Of a DNA stretch of 64,000 nt, positions 30,664-39,344 are shown one piece after another. The DNA is from Mycobacterium sp. Root135 (GTDB taxonomy: Bacteria > Actinomycetota > Actinomycetes > Mycobacteriales > Mycobacteriaceae). A program made the translations under genes and the position numbers. The notes under the pieces are model-generated. The model was not told the origin of the DNA. It searched no databases and was given only the letters and a program-made list of their open reading frames with translations. Numbering within the stretch: the stretch's first letter is position 1; each line of letters starts with the position of its first letter. The stretch is taken from contig NZ_LMEZ01000008.1 of assembly GCF_001426545.1 (NCBI RefSeq), positions 1-64,000 on the forward strand, written 5' to 3'.

Positions 30664-31458
30664 CTATAGATAGGGGTCGGCCCAGGCGCTGATGATTCGG
30701 GCGGCTCTGGCGGCCTGGTTCTTGCCGGTCAGCAGGTGGTCGGCGCCCTCGAGGGAGACGAAGCTGCGAGGGTGCCGAGCGGTGCGGAAGATGTCGCTGG
30801 CGTTTTCGATGCCGACGGTGTTGTCGGTGGGAGAGTGCATCACCAGCAGCGCCCGGCGCAGGGTGCGGATGCGCTCGCGCAGGTCGGCGGCGCGGACGTC
30901 CTCGATGAAGTGCCTCTTGAGGGTCAGTGCCTTGCCGCCTGCGAGGAACGGTGCTTCACCGTCGGCCTCGATGAGGTGGACCAGGGCGTCGTAGTTGTGC
31001 TCGACGTGCGCGGGTTCGTACGGCGCGCCGATGCTGGCCACCGCGGCCACGGTCTCGCATTCGTGCGCACCGGCGATCGCGGCGGCACCGCCGAACGAGT
31101 GCCCGACGAGCAGATGGACCTCGCGGCCGGTGCCGTTCATGAACTCGACGGCGCGGACGGTGTCGGCCACCTTGTGCGAGAAGGACCCGTCGCCCCAGTC
31201 GCCGTCGGAGTCACCGAGGCCCAGGTTGTCGAAGCGCAGCATGCCGATGCCGTCGGCGGCGAGTTGCTTGCACATCCGGCTCGCCGCGGGGCTGTCCTTG
31301 CCGAGGGTGAAGCCGTGGGAGAAGACGCCCCACCCGCGGGGCTCGCCGACGGGGAGGTCGACCACCCCGCGCAGGATGGGTCCGGTGCTGCTGGGAAAAC
31401 TGACGGGCTCGGCCACGCGCAAGATCTTGTCATCGACGGGCGTGCCGGGTGCCGACAT
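30664..31458 (-). CDS. Alpha/beta hydrolase
   Basis: 264 aa. Alpha/beta-hydrolase fold with oxyanion region FSHGFTLGKDSPAA, nucleophile Ser in LLVGHSFGGAAA (~residue 120), an Asp in HSPTDNTVGIENA (~210) and His in LEGADHLLTGK (~240). The HGFTLGKDSPAASRMCKQLAADGIGMLRFDNLGLGDS segment is that of serine-aminopeptidase-S33-like acylesterases. Substrate unknown. Cofactor-free hydrolysis in the cytoplasm is expected because there is no signal peptide. Co-directional with sthA upstream (34-bp gap) and a hydroxyacid dehydrogenase downstream. Confidence 0.85.
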   Translation of the reverse strand: MSAPGTPVDDKILRVAEPVSFPSSTGPILRGVVDLPVGEPRGWGVFSHGFTLGKDSPAASRMCKQLAADGIGMLRFDNLGLGDSDGDWGDGSFSHKVADTVRAVEFMNGTGREVHLLVGHSFGGAAAIAGAHECETVAAVASIGAPYEPAHVEHNYDALVHLIEADGEAPFLAGGKALTLKRHFIEDVRAADLRERIRTLRRALLVMHSPTDNTVGIENASDIFRTARHPRSFVSLEGADHLLTGKNQAARAARIISAWADPYL

Positions 31459-31492
31459 CGGGCAGGAGTGAGATGGATGCCACGCGGGGCGG

Positions 31493-32968
31493 TCACTCTG
31501 CGGCAGCGAGTTCCTTCTCGGCGACCTCGTCCTGAGCTTCCGGCTCGACGTGGCCCTCGTTGAACTTCCGGACGGCCCTGATCTTGTTCATCACGTCGAG
31601 CGCGGCGACCTTGTAGGCCTCGGAGAACGTCGGGTAGTTGAGGATCGCGTCGACGAGGTAGTCGACGGTGCCGCCGCAGCCCATCACCGCCTGACCGATG
31701 TGCACCAGTTCGGTGGCGGCAGTTCCAAAGATGTGGACCCCGAGCAGCTTTCGGTCCTTCGTCGACACCAGAAGTTTGAGCATGCCGTAGGAGTCACCGG
31801 CGATTTGGCCGCGCGCGAGCTCGCGGTAACGGGAGACCCCGAACTCGTACGGGATCGAATCCTTGGTGAGCTCCACCTCGGTGGCGCCGACGAACGACAA
31901 CTCCGGAATCGTGTAGACGCCGATCGGCTGCAGGGCCGTCATGTCGTTGGCCGGCTCACCGAACGCGTGATAGGCGGCCAGCCTGCCCTGGTCCATCGAC
32001 GTCGCCGCGAGCGCGGGAAAGCCGATCACGTCGCCGACGCTGTAGATGTGGTCGACCTTGGTTCGGAAGTGGTCGTCGACCTCGATGCGCCCGCGGTCGT
32101 CGGTGGCCAACCCGGCCGCGTCGAGGTTCAGCCCTTCGGTGCGCCCGATGCGGCCCGCCGAGTACATGACCGCCTCCGCGGCGATCTGCTTGCCGCTGGC
32201 CAGGGTGGTCAACGTGCCGTTCGGTGAGACGTCGACGTCGGTGACCTCCTCGCCGAACCGGAACGTGACGGCGGAGTCGCGAAGGTGGAAGCGCAGGGCC
32301 TCGACCACCTCGGGGTCGCAGAAGTCGAGCATGGTGTCGCGCTTCTCGACCACCGTGACGTGGCTGCCGAGCGCGGCGAAGATCGACGCGTACTCGATGC
32401 CGATCACCCCAGCGCCGACGACGACCATCGACGTCGGGATGAAGCCGAGGTTGACGATCTCGTCGGAGTCGAGCACCCGTTCCTCGTCGAAGTCGACTCC
32501 ATCGGGTCGGCGCGGGGTGGTTCCGGTGGCGATGACGATGAAATCGCCTGTCAGCGTTCGGTGTTCGGCCGACGATGCGCCCTCCACCTTGACGGTGTGG
32601 GCATCGACGAAGCTGCCGTTGCCGATGTGCAGGTCGACGTGGTTGCGCATCAGCTGGTTGCGGATGACGTCGACCTCGCGGTCGATCACGTGCGAGGTCC
32701 GCTGGTGCAGGTCGGCGGGCGTGATGTGTTCCTTGACGCGGTAGCTCGCGCCGTAGAGCTCGCGCTGGTTCATCCCGGTCAGGTGCAGCACCGCCTCGCG
32801 CAGCGTCTTGGACGGGATGGTGCCGGTGTTGGCGCACACACCTCCGACCATGTGGCCGTGCTCGACGATGGCCACCTTCTTGCCCAGTTTCGCCGCGGCC
32901 AGGGCGGCCTTCTGCCCACCGGGGCCGGAGCCGATCACGATCAGGTCGTACTCAGTCTCACTTGCCAT
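31493..32968 (-). CDS. sthA: Soluble pyridine nucleotide transhydrogenase
   Basis: 491 aa from ATG 32968 (MASETEYDLIVIGSGPGGQKAA). Two-dinucleotide-binding flavoprotein: FAD loop GSGPGG, NAD loop VVVGAGVIGIEYASIFAALG, second FAD contact HIYSVGDVIGFPALA and dimer-domain YNYP-like LNYPTFSEAYK. The redox-disulfide position reads CANTGTIPSK: one of the two Cys of lipoamide dehydrogenases is Thr, the hallmark of soluble transhydrogenases (Si-specific). The reaction moves hydride between NADPH and NAD, balancing the pools. It is the first gene of the minus-strand run that continues with the hydrolase, dehydrogenase and oxidoreductase, and is divergent from the catabolic cluster on its right. Confidence 0.92.
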   Translation of the reverse strand: MASETEYDLIVIGSGPGGQKAALAAAKLGKKVAIVEHGHMVGGVCANTGTIPSKTLREAVLHLTGMNQRELYGASYRVKEHITPADLHQRTSHVIDREVDVIRNQLMRNHVDLHIGNGSFVDAHTVKVEGASSAEHRTLTGDFIVIATGTTPRRPDGVDFDEERVLDSDEIVNLGFIPTSMVVVGAGVIGIEYASIFAALGSHVTVVEKRDTMLDFCDPEVVEALRFHLRDSAVTFRFGEEVTDVDVSPNGTLTTLASGKQIAAEAVMYSAGRIGRTEGLNLDAAGLATDDRGRIEVDDHFRTKVDHIYSVGDVIGFPALAATSMDQGRLAAYHAFGEPANDMTALQPIGVYTIPELSFVGATEVELTKDSIPYEFGVSRYRELARGQIAGDSYGMLKLLVSTKDRKLLGVHIFGTAATELVHIGQAVMGCGGTVDYLVDAILNYPTFSEAYKVAALDVMNKIRAVRKFNEGHVEPEAQDEVAEKELAAAE

Positions 32969-33064
32969 GGGTGGGGCATACCCACATATCGGGATTGGAT
33001 CGCGAGATGAGGACACGGTTTCGCCAGGGCTGCCGTCATGTTTCGAGTGCTACGACTGGGTAAA

Positions 33065-33080
33065 TTTTGGGATCCCAAAA
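33065..33080. promoter_or_regulatory. GntR/FCD operator-like palindrome, distal copy
   Basis: TTTTGGGATCCCAAAA is a perfect 16-bp palindrome, 160-176 bp upstream of the racemase-like gene. GGATCC-centred palindromes with flanking T/A runs are common operators of FCD-type GntR regulators, and such a regulator is encoded two genes on. Confidence 0.75.
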
Positions 33081-33201
33081 CCGGGCCGACGGTCGCCGGA
33101 TTGAGTGTCGGAGCGCGCTGAACTGGGCGTATGACGACTGAGTCGTGCTACGGGGTCGGCGTCCGCCGCGTTGACATCAACCTCGCGGCGGATCAATCTC
33201 T

Positions 33202-33215
33202 TTTGGGATCCCAAA
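33202..33215. promoter_or_regulatory. GntR/FCD operator-like palindrome, proximal copy
   Basis: TTTGGGATCCCAAA is perfect over 14 bp (TTTTGGGATCCCAAAT with its flanks), 26-39 bp before the racemase-like start and just upstream of its GAGGAGG ribosome site. Centre-to-centre distance to the distal copy is 136 bp, about 13 helical turns, compatible with DNA looping by a dimer of dimers. Confidence 0.78.
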
Positions 33216-33240
33216 TCGGGACCGCAGCGAGGAGGTCGGA

Positions 33241-34401
33241 GTGAGGCACGACGCGATACGGCTGGGCTTCATCTGCCCGTCGTCGAACACCGCGTTCGAA
33301 CCCGCCGCCTGGGCGCTGCTCGCCGACCGGGCGTCGATGCACGTCACCCGGGTCGGGGTCACCCGCATCGCCCTCGGGTCTGACTCCGACGACCAATTCG
33401 ACGTCGTAGGCATGGAAGCCGCCGCCCGCCTGCTGGCGGAGGCCAGGGTCGACGTCGTCGCCTGGGCGGGCACGTCCGGCTCGTGGCTCGGTGTCGGCCG
33501 GGAGCGGGCCCTGTGCGACGCGCTGTCGGCCGCGGCCGGGGTTCCCGCGACGACGTCGACGCTCGCGGTTCTCGAGGCCTGCCGGGCCTACGGCGTCGGT
33601 CGCCTCGGACTGGTGAGTCCCTACACCGCCGACGTCTCCGCGCGCATCGTAGAAGAGTTGGGCCGCAACGGCATCGAGGTGGTCAACGAGCAGTACCGCG
33701 GTCTCGCCACCAACTACGACTTCGCATCGGTCGGACCCGCCGACGTCGCGTCGATGATCGCCGCGGCGGCCAAGGGAGCCGACGCCGTCACCGTGATGTG
33801 CACGAACGTCGACGGGGTGGCCCCCGCGGCGCGGGTCGGGGCGCAGCTCGGCACGCCGGTGTTCGACTCGATCGGCGCGACCGTGTGGCACGCCGCCGGT
33901 CTGGCCGGCGACGACGCCCCGCTCCCTGCGCTTGGGGAGCTCGGCGTCAGCGGCCAACTGCGCGCGAAGATGCAGGCCCTCACCGAGCGGCTGCGCCACC
34001 AGACCGGGGGCGACCGCACCACGCTGCGGATCGACCTGCCCGCGGCCGGCTGCTCGGTCGGCACGTGTGCGGCCGAATCGCACGGCCCGTCGACGCGCTC
34101 GATCCGCCGCGACGCCACGCTGCCGCAGCGCGATCTCGAGACGGTGCGCTGGATCGAGCAGCACCGCCGAACGCTGGTGCAACCCGACTTCGCGACCGCA
34201 CCCAAGCCGCCCCAGGCACTCGTCGACGTGTACGGCGTTCGGGCGCAGATGCTGGCACCGGTGCAGCACGGCGCAGACATGGTGGGGTGGTTGTCGGTGC
34301 ACAGCCTGGCCGAACGCGCCTGGACCGACGCCGACCAGCTTGCCGTCGAGGTGGCGGCCCGCGACACCGAGGCGCTGCTGGCCTACCTGGTGACGGTGTG
34401 A
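33241..34401 (+). CDS. Asp/Glu racemase-superfamily enzyme (arylmalonate decarboxylase/maleate isomerase type) fused to GAF-like domain
   Basis: 386 aa, GTG start with GAGGAGG upstream. Residues 1-~235 are the two-lobed racemase fold, opening LGFICPSSNTAFEP as in maleate isomerases. The first catalytic Cys of racemases/isomerases is Gly here (VVAWAGTSGSW, G77) while the second is kept (AVTVMCTNVDG, C187). Gly-first/Cys-second is the arrangement of arylmalonate decarboxylase (Gly74/Cys188), so a decarboxylase-like reaction is plausible. Residues ~290-386 (LETVRWIEQHRRTLVQPDF ... MLAPVQHGADMVGWLSVHS ... WTDADQLAVEVAA) resemble a GAF domain, possibly a ligand sensor. It heads the ureide cluster behind two FCD-type palindromes. 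Confidence 0.82.
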   Translation: MRHDAIRLGFICPSSNTAFEPAAWALLADRASMHVTRVGVTRIALGSDSDDQFDVVGMEAAARLLAEARVDVVAWAGTSGSWLGVGRERALCDALSAAAGVPATTSTLAVLEACRAYGVGRLGLVSPYTADVSARIVEELGRNGIEVVNEQYRGLATNYDFASVGPADVASMIAAAAKGADAVTVMCTNVDGVAPAARVGAQLGTPVFDSIGATVWHAAGLAGDDAPLPALGELGVSGQLRAKMQALTERLRHQTGGDRTTLRIDLPAAGCSVGTCAAESHGPSTRSIRRDATLPQRDLETVRWIEQHRRTLVQPDFATAPKPPQALVDVYGVRAQMLAPVQHGADMVGWLSVHSLAERAWTDADQLAVEVAARDTEALLAYLVTV

Positions 34402-34402
34402 C

Positions 34403-35080
34403 GTGGCGACCCCGATACTGAAGCCCATGACGCGCACGGGCCGCCAGAACGGCCGACCGCTGCGCGAGTTCATCCGCGACGCCATCCGCGATCGCATCTC
34501 CGACGGCACCTATCCGCCCGGCACTCGGCTGGTCGAACGCGATCTCGCGACCGAGTTCGACGTGTCCCGGCTGCCGGTCCGCGAGGCCCTGCGCATGCTG
34601 AACACCGAGGGCTTCGTGGAGATGCTGGCCACCAGGGGCGTCATCGTCCGTCAGCTCTCCCGCGTCGACGTCGAGGAGCTGTTCGACGTTCGCGAAGCAC
34701 TGGAGTCCACGGCCTTCGGCAAGGCAGCCGAGCGCGCGACCAAGGACGACGTCCGGCGCCTGGAGGCGTTGGCGCACAAGGCCGAGCGGGCTGTCGAGAC
34801 CGGCGACCGCGACACCGTGTACGCCTGCAACGTCGAATTCCACGACCTGGTGCCGGAGATGGCGCGCAACAAGTTTCTGATGCAGATGCTCGAGCCAATC
34901 GAGGGACGCCTGCACTGGATCAACCTGCAGAACGACGAACCCGACGTGCTGTGGGCCGAACACCGAATCATGCTGGAGGCCTTGATCGCCGGTGACGCCG
35001 GTCGCGCCCGCCAGCTGTCGTACGAGCACATCGAAGTGAATCGTGCCCGGGTGCTGCACCACCTCTTCGGCGCCCCGTAA
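34403..35080 (+). CDS. GntR-family regulator, FCD subfamily
   Basis: 225 aa from GTG 34403, 1 nt after the previous stop; ATG 34427 is an alternative. N-terminal winged helix: LREFIRDAIRDRISDGTYPPGTRLVERDLATEFDVSRLPVREALRMLNTEGFVEM, typical GntR. C-terminal FCD domain (~90-220) with metal/ligand residues in EFHDLVPEMARN and AEHRIMLEALIAGD. It likely represses the cluster by binding the two TTTGGGATCCCAAA sites and is released by a pathway intermediate, probably a carboxylate. It is the second gene of the cluster and so autoregulated. A hairpin follows it. Confidence 0.9.
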   Translation: MATPILKPMTRTGRQNGRPLREFIRDAIRDRISDGTYPPGTRLVERDLATEFDVSRLPVREALRMLNTEGFVEMLATRGVIVRQLSRVDVEELFDVREALESTAFGKAAERATKDDVRRLEALAHKAERAVETGDRDTVYACNVEFHDLVPEMARNKFLMQMLEPIEGRLHWINLQNDEPDVLWAEHRIMLEALIAGDAGRARQLSYEHIEVNRARVLHHLFGAP

Positions 35081-35115
35081 GTCCCCCCAGCCCGTCACGC
35101 ACAGCCCGTCAAGCA

Positions 35116-35134
35116 CACCCGGCCATGCCGGGTG
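35116..35134. terminator. Perfect stem-loop between regulator and permease genes
   Basis: CACCCGGC-CAT-GCCGGGTG is a perfect 8-bp stem with a 3-nt loop. It lies in the 90-bp gap between gntR and the permease, within a stretch of repeated CCCGTCA units. It may terminate or attenuate transcription so the regulator and transport/enzyme genes are expressed at different levels. Confidence 0.55.
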
Positions 35135-35170
35135 ATGACCCGTCACGCCCAACACCGTTGCAGGAGAAGC

Positions 35171-36481
35171 ATGTCCACGACCGCCCACGAACCACACCTC
35201 GACCTCGCACAGGAGTACGAACACGAACCCGTGCCCCAGGCGGCCCGCCGCAGCCTGACCTCGATAGCCGCCGTCTGGTTCGGTTTCCCGATGAACCTCG
35301 GCAACGCCGTGTTCGGCGGGGTGATCGTCTACAACCTCGGCACCGTCGCGGGGCTCAGCGCCATCCTGATCGGCAACGTCGTCCTGTTCGCCTACGTCGG
35401 CGCCCTGAGCTTCGTCGCGGGGCGCACGGGAAAGAGCTTCTCGCTGCAGGCCGCCGCGACGTTCGGTGACCGTGGCAGGGTGATCGCCGCGGCGTTTCTC
35501 GCGACGGTGGTCCTCGGCTGGTTCTCCTTCCAGATCGGCTTGACCGGTACGACCCTGCAGGGCGCCCTCGGGTGGTCGGCCGTCGTCGGCGCGGTGATCG
35601 GCGGAGTGCTGTACACCGCCGTCACCATCGTCGGTATCCGAGCCCTGTCGTGGCTCGGGATGGTGGCTGCACCGCTGTTCATCGTGTTGGCGATCGTCGC
35701 AATCATGTTGGGCAGCAGCGACTCCGGAACGTCGTTCGGTGACGTCGTGTCCTACCACGGTGCGGGGACCGCACTGTCCTTCGGCGCGGCCGTCAGCATC
35801 GTCATCGCAGGGTTCGCCGACTCCGGCACGATGACCGCCGACTTCACCCGGTGGTCAACCAGCGGTCGCTCGGCGGTGGCCGCCACGTTCACGGCGTTCC
35901 CGGTGGCCAACTTCATCGCCTATGCGGTCGGCGGTCTGGTCGTCGCCGTCGGCGGATCCAAGGATCCTGCCAACGAGGGTGGTGGGTTCCTGAACCTGCT
36001 GACGGGTCACGGCGTCCTGCTGTCCGCCATCGCCGTGGTGTTCGTCTTCATCAACCTCGGTTCGGTCGCCTCGCACTGCCTGTACAACGGCGCGGTCGGC
36101 TGGTCGGGGATCACCAGGGCGGGCATGCGGCCCATCGCGATCGGCCTCGGCGTCGTCGGCCTTGTCGTCGCGGCCACCGGAGTGTGGGCGTACTTCCTCG
36201 ACTGGCTGAACCTGCTCGGCATCTTCGTACCCCCGATCGGGGCGGTGCTGATCGTCGACCAACTGGTGCTGCGCAGGGTCGACGCCGGCCTGCTCGCCTA
36301 CCGTCCAACGGCGTTCGCCGGGTGGATTCTCGGTGCCGCCGCCGCCACGGCCTCGCACTACCTCGTCCCAGGGTCGGTCGACGCGTTGGTCGGAATCGTC
36401 GCGGCAGCAGCGGCATACGCGGCGATGGAGGCCGTCCGCCAGTACGCGGGGCAGCGTAGCGCCGGGACGGAGGCGGCGTGA
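35171..36481 (+). CDS. NCS1/cytosine-permease family transporter
   Basis: 436 aa from ATG 35171 with AGGAGAAGC upstream. About 12 membrane segments; opening SLTSIAAVWFGFPMNLGNAVFGGVIVYNLG is the conserved first helix of CodB-like purine/cytosine/hydantoin permeases, and SIVIAGFADSGTMTADFTRWS (~205-225) contains the substrate-site DFTRW motif of CodB-type proteins. Likely proton- or sodium-coupled uptake of a nucleobase, dihydropyrimidine or hydantoin. It overlaps the amidase start by 4 nt (GTGA), so the transporter is coupled to the degradation enzymes. Confidence 0.9.
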   Translation: MSTTAHEPHLDLAQEYEHEPVPQAARRSLTSIAAVWFGFPMNLGNAVFGGVIVYNLGTVAGLSAILIGNVVLFAYVGALSFVAGRTGKSFSLQAAATFGDRGRVIAAAFLATVVLGWFSFQIGLTGTTLQGALGWSAVVGAVIGGVLYTAVTIVGIRALSWLGMVAAPLFIVLAIVAIMLGSSDSGTSFGDVVSYHGAGTALSFGAAVSIVIAGFADSGTMTADFTRWSTSGRSAVAATFTAFPVANFIAYAVGGLVVAVGGSKDPANEGGGFLNLLTGHGVLLSAIAVVFVFINLGSVASHCLYNGAVGWSGITRAGMRPIAIGLGVVGLVVAATGVWAYFLDWLNLLGIFVPPIGAVLIVDQLVLRRVDAGLLAYRPTAFAGWILGAAAATASHYLVPGSVDALVGIVAAAAAYAAMEAVRQYAGQRSAGTEAA

Positions 36482-37902
36482 CCGTCGTCGAACTCCTCGA
36501 CGCCATCGCCGCGGGCGACTCGTCGCCGGTTGACCTGGTCGACGCCGCGCTGAGCAGGCTCGCCGCGGCGGACCCGTCGTTGCACGCCTTCTGCACCCCG
36601 ACCCCGGAGATCGCCAGGGCGCGCGCCGTCGAGGTCGAGCGTCAACTGCGCGACGGGGTGGCCGGGCCGCTGGCCGGGGTGCCCTACGCCGTCAAGGACC
36701 TGATGTGCACCAAGGGAATTCGGACCACCTCGGGTTCGGTCGCGTATGCGGACTTCGTCCCCGACACCGACGACGTCTCGGTGGAGCGGCTCGACGGTGC
36801 CGGCGCGATCAGCCTCGGCAAGACCAACGCCAGCGAGTTCGGCTACTCCGCGACTGGGGCGAATCCACTGTTCCCGGAGACCAGGAATCCATGGGACCTC
36901 AGCAGGACCCCCGGCGGTTCCAGCGCAGGCACTGCGGCGGCAGTGGCCGCCGGGATCGTGCCGTTCGCCCTCGGCAGTGACGGCGGCGGCTCGATCCGCA
37001 TCCCCGCCGCCCTGTGCGGGCTGGTTGGCTTCAAGGCGTCGATGGGACGGGTACCCGTCTACCCTGGCTGCCGCGACCACCGACACCCCGGCGTATCCGG
37101 TTGGGAGAGCATCGAACACATCGGTCCGCTGGCCACCACGGTGGACGACGTCGCGGTGGTGATGGCGGCACTTGCCGGTCCCGATCCGCGCGACCGGCAC
37201 ACCATCCCCGCCGGCGACGTCGACTGGCCGACCGCCACGGCCCGGTCCGATCTGCGAGGGCTGCGCATCGGCTACACGCCCGACTTCGGTTACCTCCCCG
37301 TCGACCAGGAGGTCAGGGCGGCAGCCGACCGCGCCGCCGAGCTGTTCGCCTCCGAGCTCGGGGCCGAGGTCGAGACGTTCGTGCCCACCTGGCCGAACCC
37401 GGCGCCGCACTTCACCGCGCTCATCATGAACGAGACCGACCTGGTCGGCATGCGCCGGATGGTCGCCGAGTTCGGCGGGCGAATGTCGCCCCGACTGGTC
37501 GAGATGCTCGAAACCGACTGGACGGCAGAGGACTTCACACAGGCACTGATGATGCGCAAGGCCGTCGTCAACGACATGGCGGCGACGATGCAGCGATTCG
37601 ACCTGATCCTCTCCCCGACGAGCGCGGTGCCCGCCTTCCCGCTCGACTGTGAGGGTCCGACCGAGATCGACGGCGTCGTCGTCGCCCCGACGGCGTGGCA
37701 GGGCTTCACGCCGATCGCCAACCTCACCGGCCAGCCGGCCATCAGCGTGCCGGCGGGGTTGACGGAGTCGGGGCTTCCGGTCGCGATTCAGCTGATCGGC
37801 CCGCACCTCGGCGACGGTGTCGTGCTCGCCGCCGCGGCCGCCTACGAACGTCGTGCGAGAGCCGCTGGGCACTGGCCGGCGCTGCGCGGACTCGTGCCGT
37901 GA
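36478..37902 (+). CDS. Amidase-signature hydrolase
   Basis: 474 aa, GTG start overlapping the permease stop. Ser-cisSer-Lys triad visible: K73 in PYAVKDLMCTKG, S148 in TPGGSSAGTAA and S172 in SDGGGSIRIPAALCG. Length and motifs fit GatA/AtzF-type amidases. In this cluster it could hydrolyse the linear product of the hydantoinase (a carbamoyl or ureido acid) or a later amide such as ureidomalonate; sequence alone does not decide. Its stop overlaps the hydantoinase start (GTGA), so stoichiometric co-translation is expected. Confidence 0.88.
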   Translation: MTVVELLDAIAAGDSSPVDLVDAALSRLAAADPSLHAFCTPTPEIARARAVEVERQLRDGVAGPLAGVPYAVKDLMCTKGIRTTSGSVAYADFVPDTDDVSVERLDGAGAISLGKTNASEFGYSATGANPLFPETRNPWDLSRTPGGSSAGTAAAVAAGIVPFALGSDGGGSIRIPAALCGLVGFKASMGRVPVYPGCRDHRHPGVSGWESIEHIGPLATTVDDVAVVMAALAGPDPRDRHTIPAGDVDWPTATARSDLRGLRIGYTPDFGYLPVDQEVRAAADRAAELFASELGAEVETFVPTWPNPAPHFTALIMNETDLVGMRRMVAEFGGRMSPRLVEMLETDWTAEDFTQALMMRKAVVNDMAATMQRFDLILSPTSAVPAFPLDCEGPTEIDGVVVAPTAWQGFTPIANLTGQPAISVPAGLTESGLPVAIQLIGPHLGDGVVLAAAAAYERRARAAGHWPALRGLVP

Positions 37903-39281
37903 GCACGACCGTGATCACGGGCGGCACCGTCGTCACCGCCACCGAACGGTTCGCAGCGGACCTGTACGTCCGCGACGGCGTGATCGTCGGACTCGGCCAC
38001 GGCTTGGACATCGCGGTGGACACCGTGATCGACGCCGCGGGATGCCTTTTGCTGCCCGGTGGTGTCGACCCCCACGTGCACCTGGACTTCCCGTCGCTGA
38101 CCACCACGACGGCGGACACGTCGCACTCCGGCACCGCCGCCGCGGCGCGGGGTGGCACCACGACGATCGTCAACTTTGCCATGCAGGAATTCGGGGAACC
38201 GCTGCCCGCCGCGCTCGAGCGGTCGGTCCGCCAGGCCGAGGGCCAGGCGGTCGTCGACTACGGATTCCACGTCGTGGTGCGCGATCTCGGCGCCGACAGG
38301 ATCCGCGGCATCGACGAACTCGTCGACTCCGGGGTCAGCAGCATCAAGCTGTTCATGGCCTACCCGGGCGAGTTGATGGTCGACGACGCCACCCTGCTGG
38401 TCGCGATGGAACGCATGGCCGCGGCCGGTGGGCTGACCATGGTGCACGCCGAAAATGGTTCGGCCATCGACGTTCTCACCTCGCGCGCCCTGAGGGCGGG
38501 CCGGACGTCGCCGCAATGGCACGGCAAGACACGACCGACCATCCTCGAGGCCGAAGCCGTGCATCGAGCCACCGTGCTCGCCGAACTGGTCGAGGCGCCC
38601 ACCTATTTCGTGCACATCAGCTGTGAGGAGGCCCTCGCCGAGGTGGCGGCCGCCAAGGCGCGAGGCCTGCCCATCCACGCGGAGACGTGCCCGCACTACC
38701 TGACACTCGACGACTCGGTCTACGACGGCGACTCCTTCGAAGTGGCCAAGTACGTCATGACGCCACCACTGCGCGCACCCCATCACCAGGATCGGCTGTG
38801 GCACGGCATCCGGCGCGGCGACGTCGACGTCGTCTCCACCGACCACTGCCCGTTCTGCATGGTGGGTCAGAAGGACGCCGGGATCGAGGACTTCCTCAAG
38901 ATCCCCAACGGCGTCGGCGGAGTCGAGTACCGGCTGCTGCTGCTCTTCGACCGTGGGGTGGCCGCCGGCCGCATCTCCCTCGAGCAGCTGGTGGCGATCA
39001 CGGCCACCAACCCGGCGAAGCTCTTCGGGTTGTATCCCGCCAAGGGCAGCCTGATGGTGGGGGCCGACGCCGACGTGGTCATCTTCGACCCGAACGGCGA
39101 GACCCGGCTGTCGGTGGACTCGTCGCCGTCGCTGGTGGACTACAGCATCTATGAGGGCTGGAGCGTGGCCGGCGCCATCCGTCGGGTGCTGAGCCGGGGG
39201 ACGGTCGTCGTCGACGACGGCGTGGTGCAGGACCGCAGGGGGCATGGGCGGTTCGTGGCCCGCGGACCCACCACGGCGTGA
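37899..39281 (+). CDS. Dihydropyrimidinase / D-hydantoinase
   Basis: 460 aa from GTG 37899. Cyclic amidohydrolase with complete binuclear metal site: H59 and H61 in GGVDPHVHLDF, the carbamylated lysine K150 in GVSSIKLFMAYPG, H183 in VHAENG, H239 in YFVHISCEEA and D315 in VSTDHCPF. Length matches hydantoinases (~460). The reaction is hydrolytic opening of 5,6-dihydropyrimidines or 5-substituted hydantoins to N-carbamoyl amino acids. It is coupled to the amidase upstream; the N-carbamoyl product would be processed by the amidase or the isochorismatase-fold hydrolase downstream. Confidence 0.9.
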   Translation: MSTTVITGGTVVTATERFAADLYVRDGVIVGLGHGLDIAVDTVIDAAGCLLLPGGVDPHVHLDFPSLTTTTADTSHSGTAAAARGGTTTIVNFAMQEFGEPLPAALERSVRQAEGQAVVDYGFHVVVRDLGADRIRGIDELVDSGVSSIKLFMAYPGELMVDDATLLVAMERMAAAGGLTMVHAENGSAIDVLTSRALRAGRTSPQWHGKTRPTILEAEAVHRATVLAELVEAPTYFVHISCEEALAEVAAAKARGLPIHAETCPHYLTLDDSVYDGDSFEVAKYVMTPPLRAPHHQDRLWHGIRRGDVDVVSTDHCPFCMVGQKDAGIEDFLKIPNGVGGVEYRLLLLFDRGVAAGRISLEQLVAITATNPAKLFGLYPAKGSLMVGADADVVIFDPNGETRLSVDSSPSLVDYSIYEGWSVAGAIRRVLSRGTVVVDDGVVQDRRGHGRFVARGPTTA

Positions 39282-39344
39282 ACCGGTCGTGAACTAAATG
39301 TGCGCAAGCTTCTCGAACGCGCCTTCGGCGCCGATGATGGAGGG

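Noticed and set aside
33040..33063. SigF-like promoter GTTT-N14-GGGTAA before the racemase-like gene
   Set aside because: Spacing is one to three bases shorter than the 15-17 I expect and the last base of GGGTAT differs; not strong enough to call.
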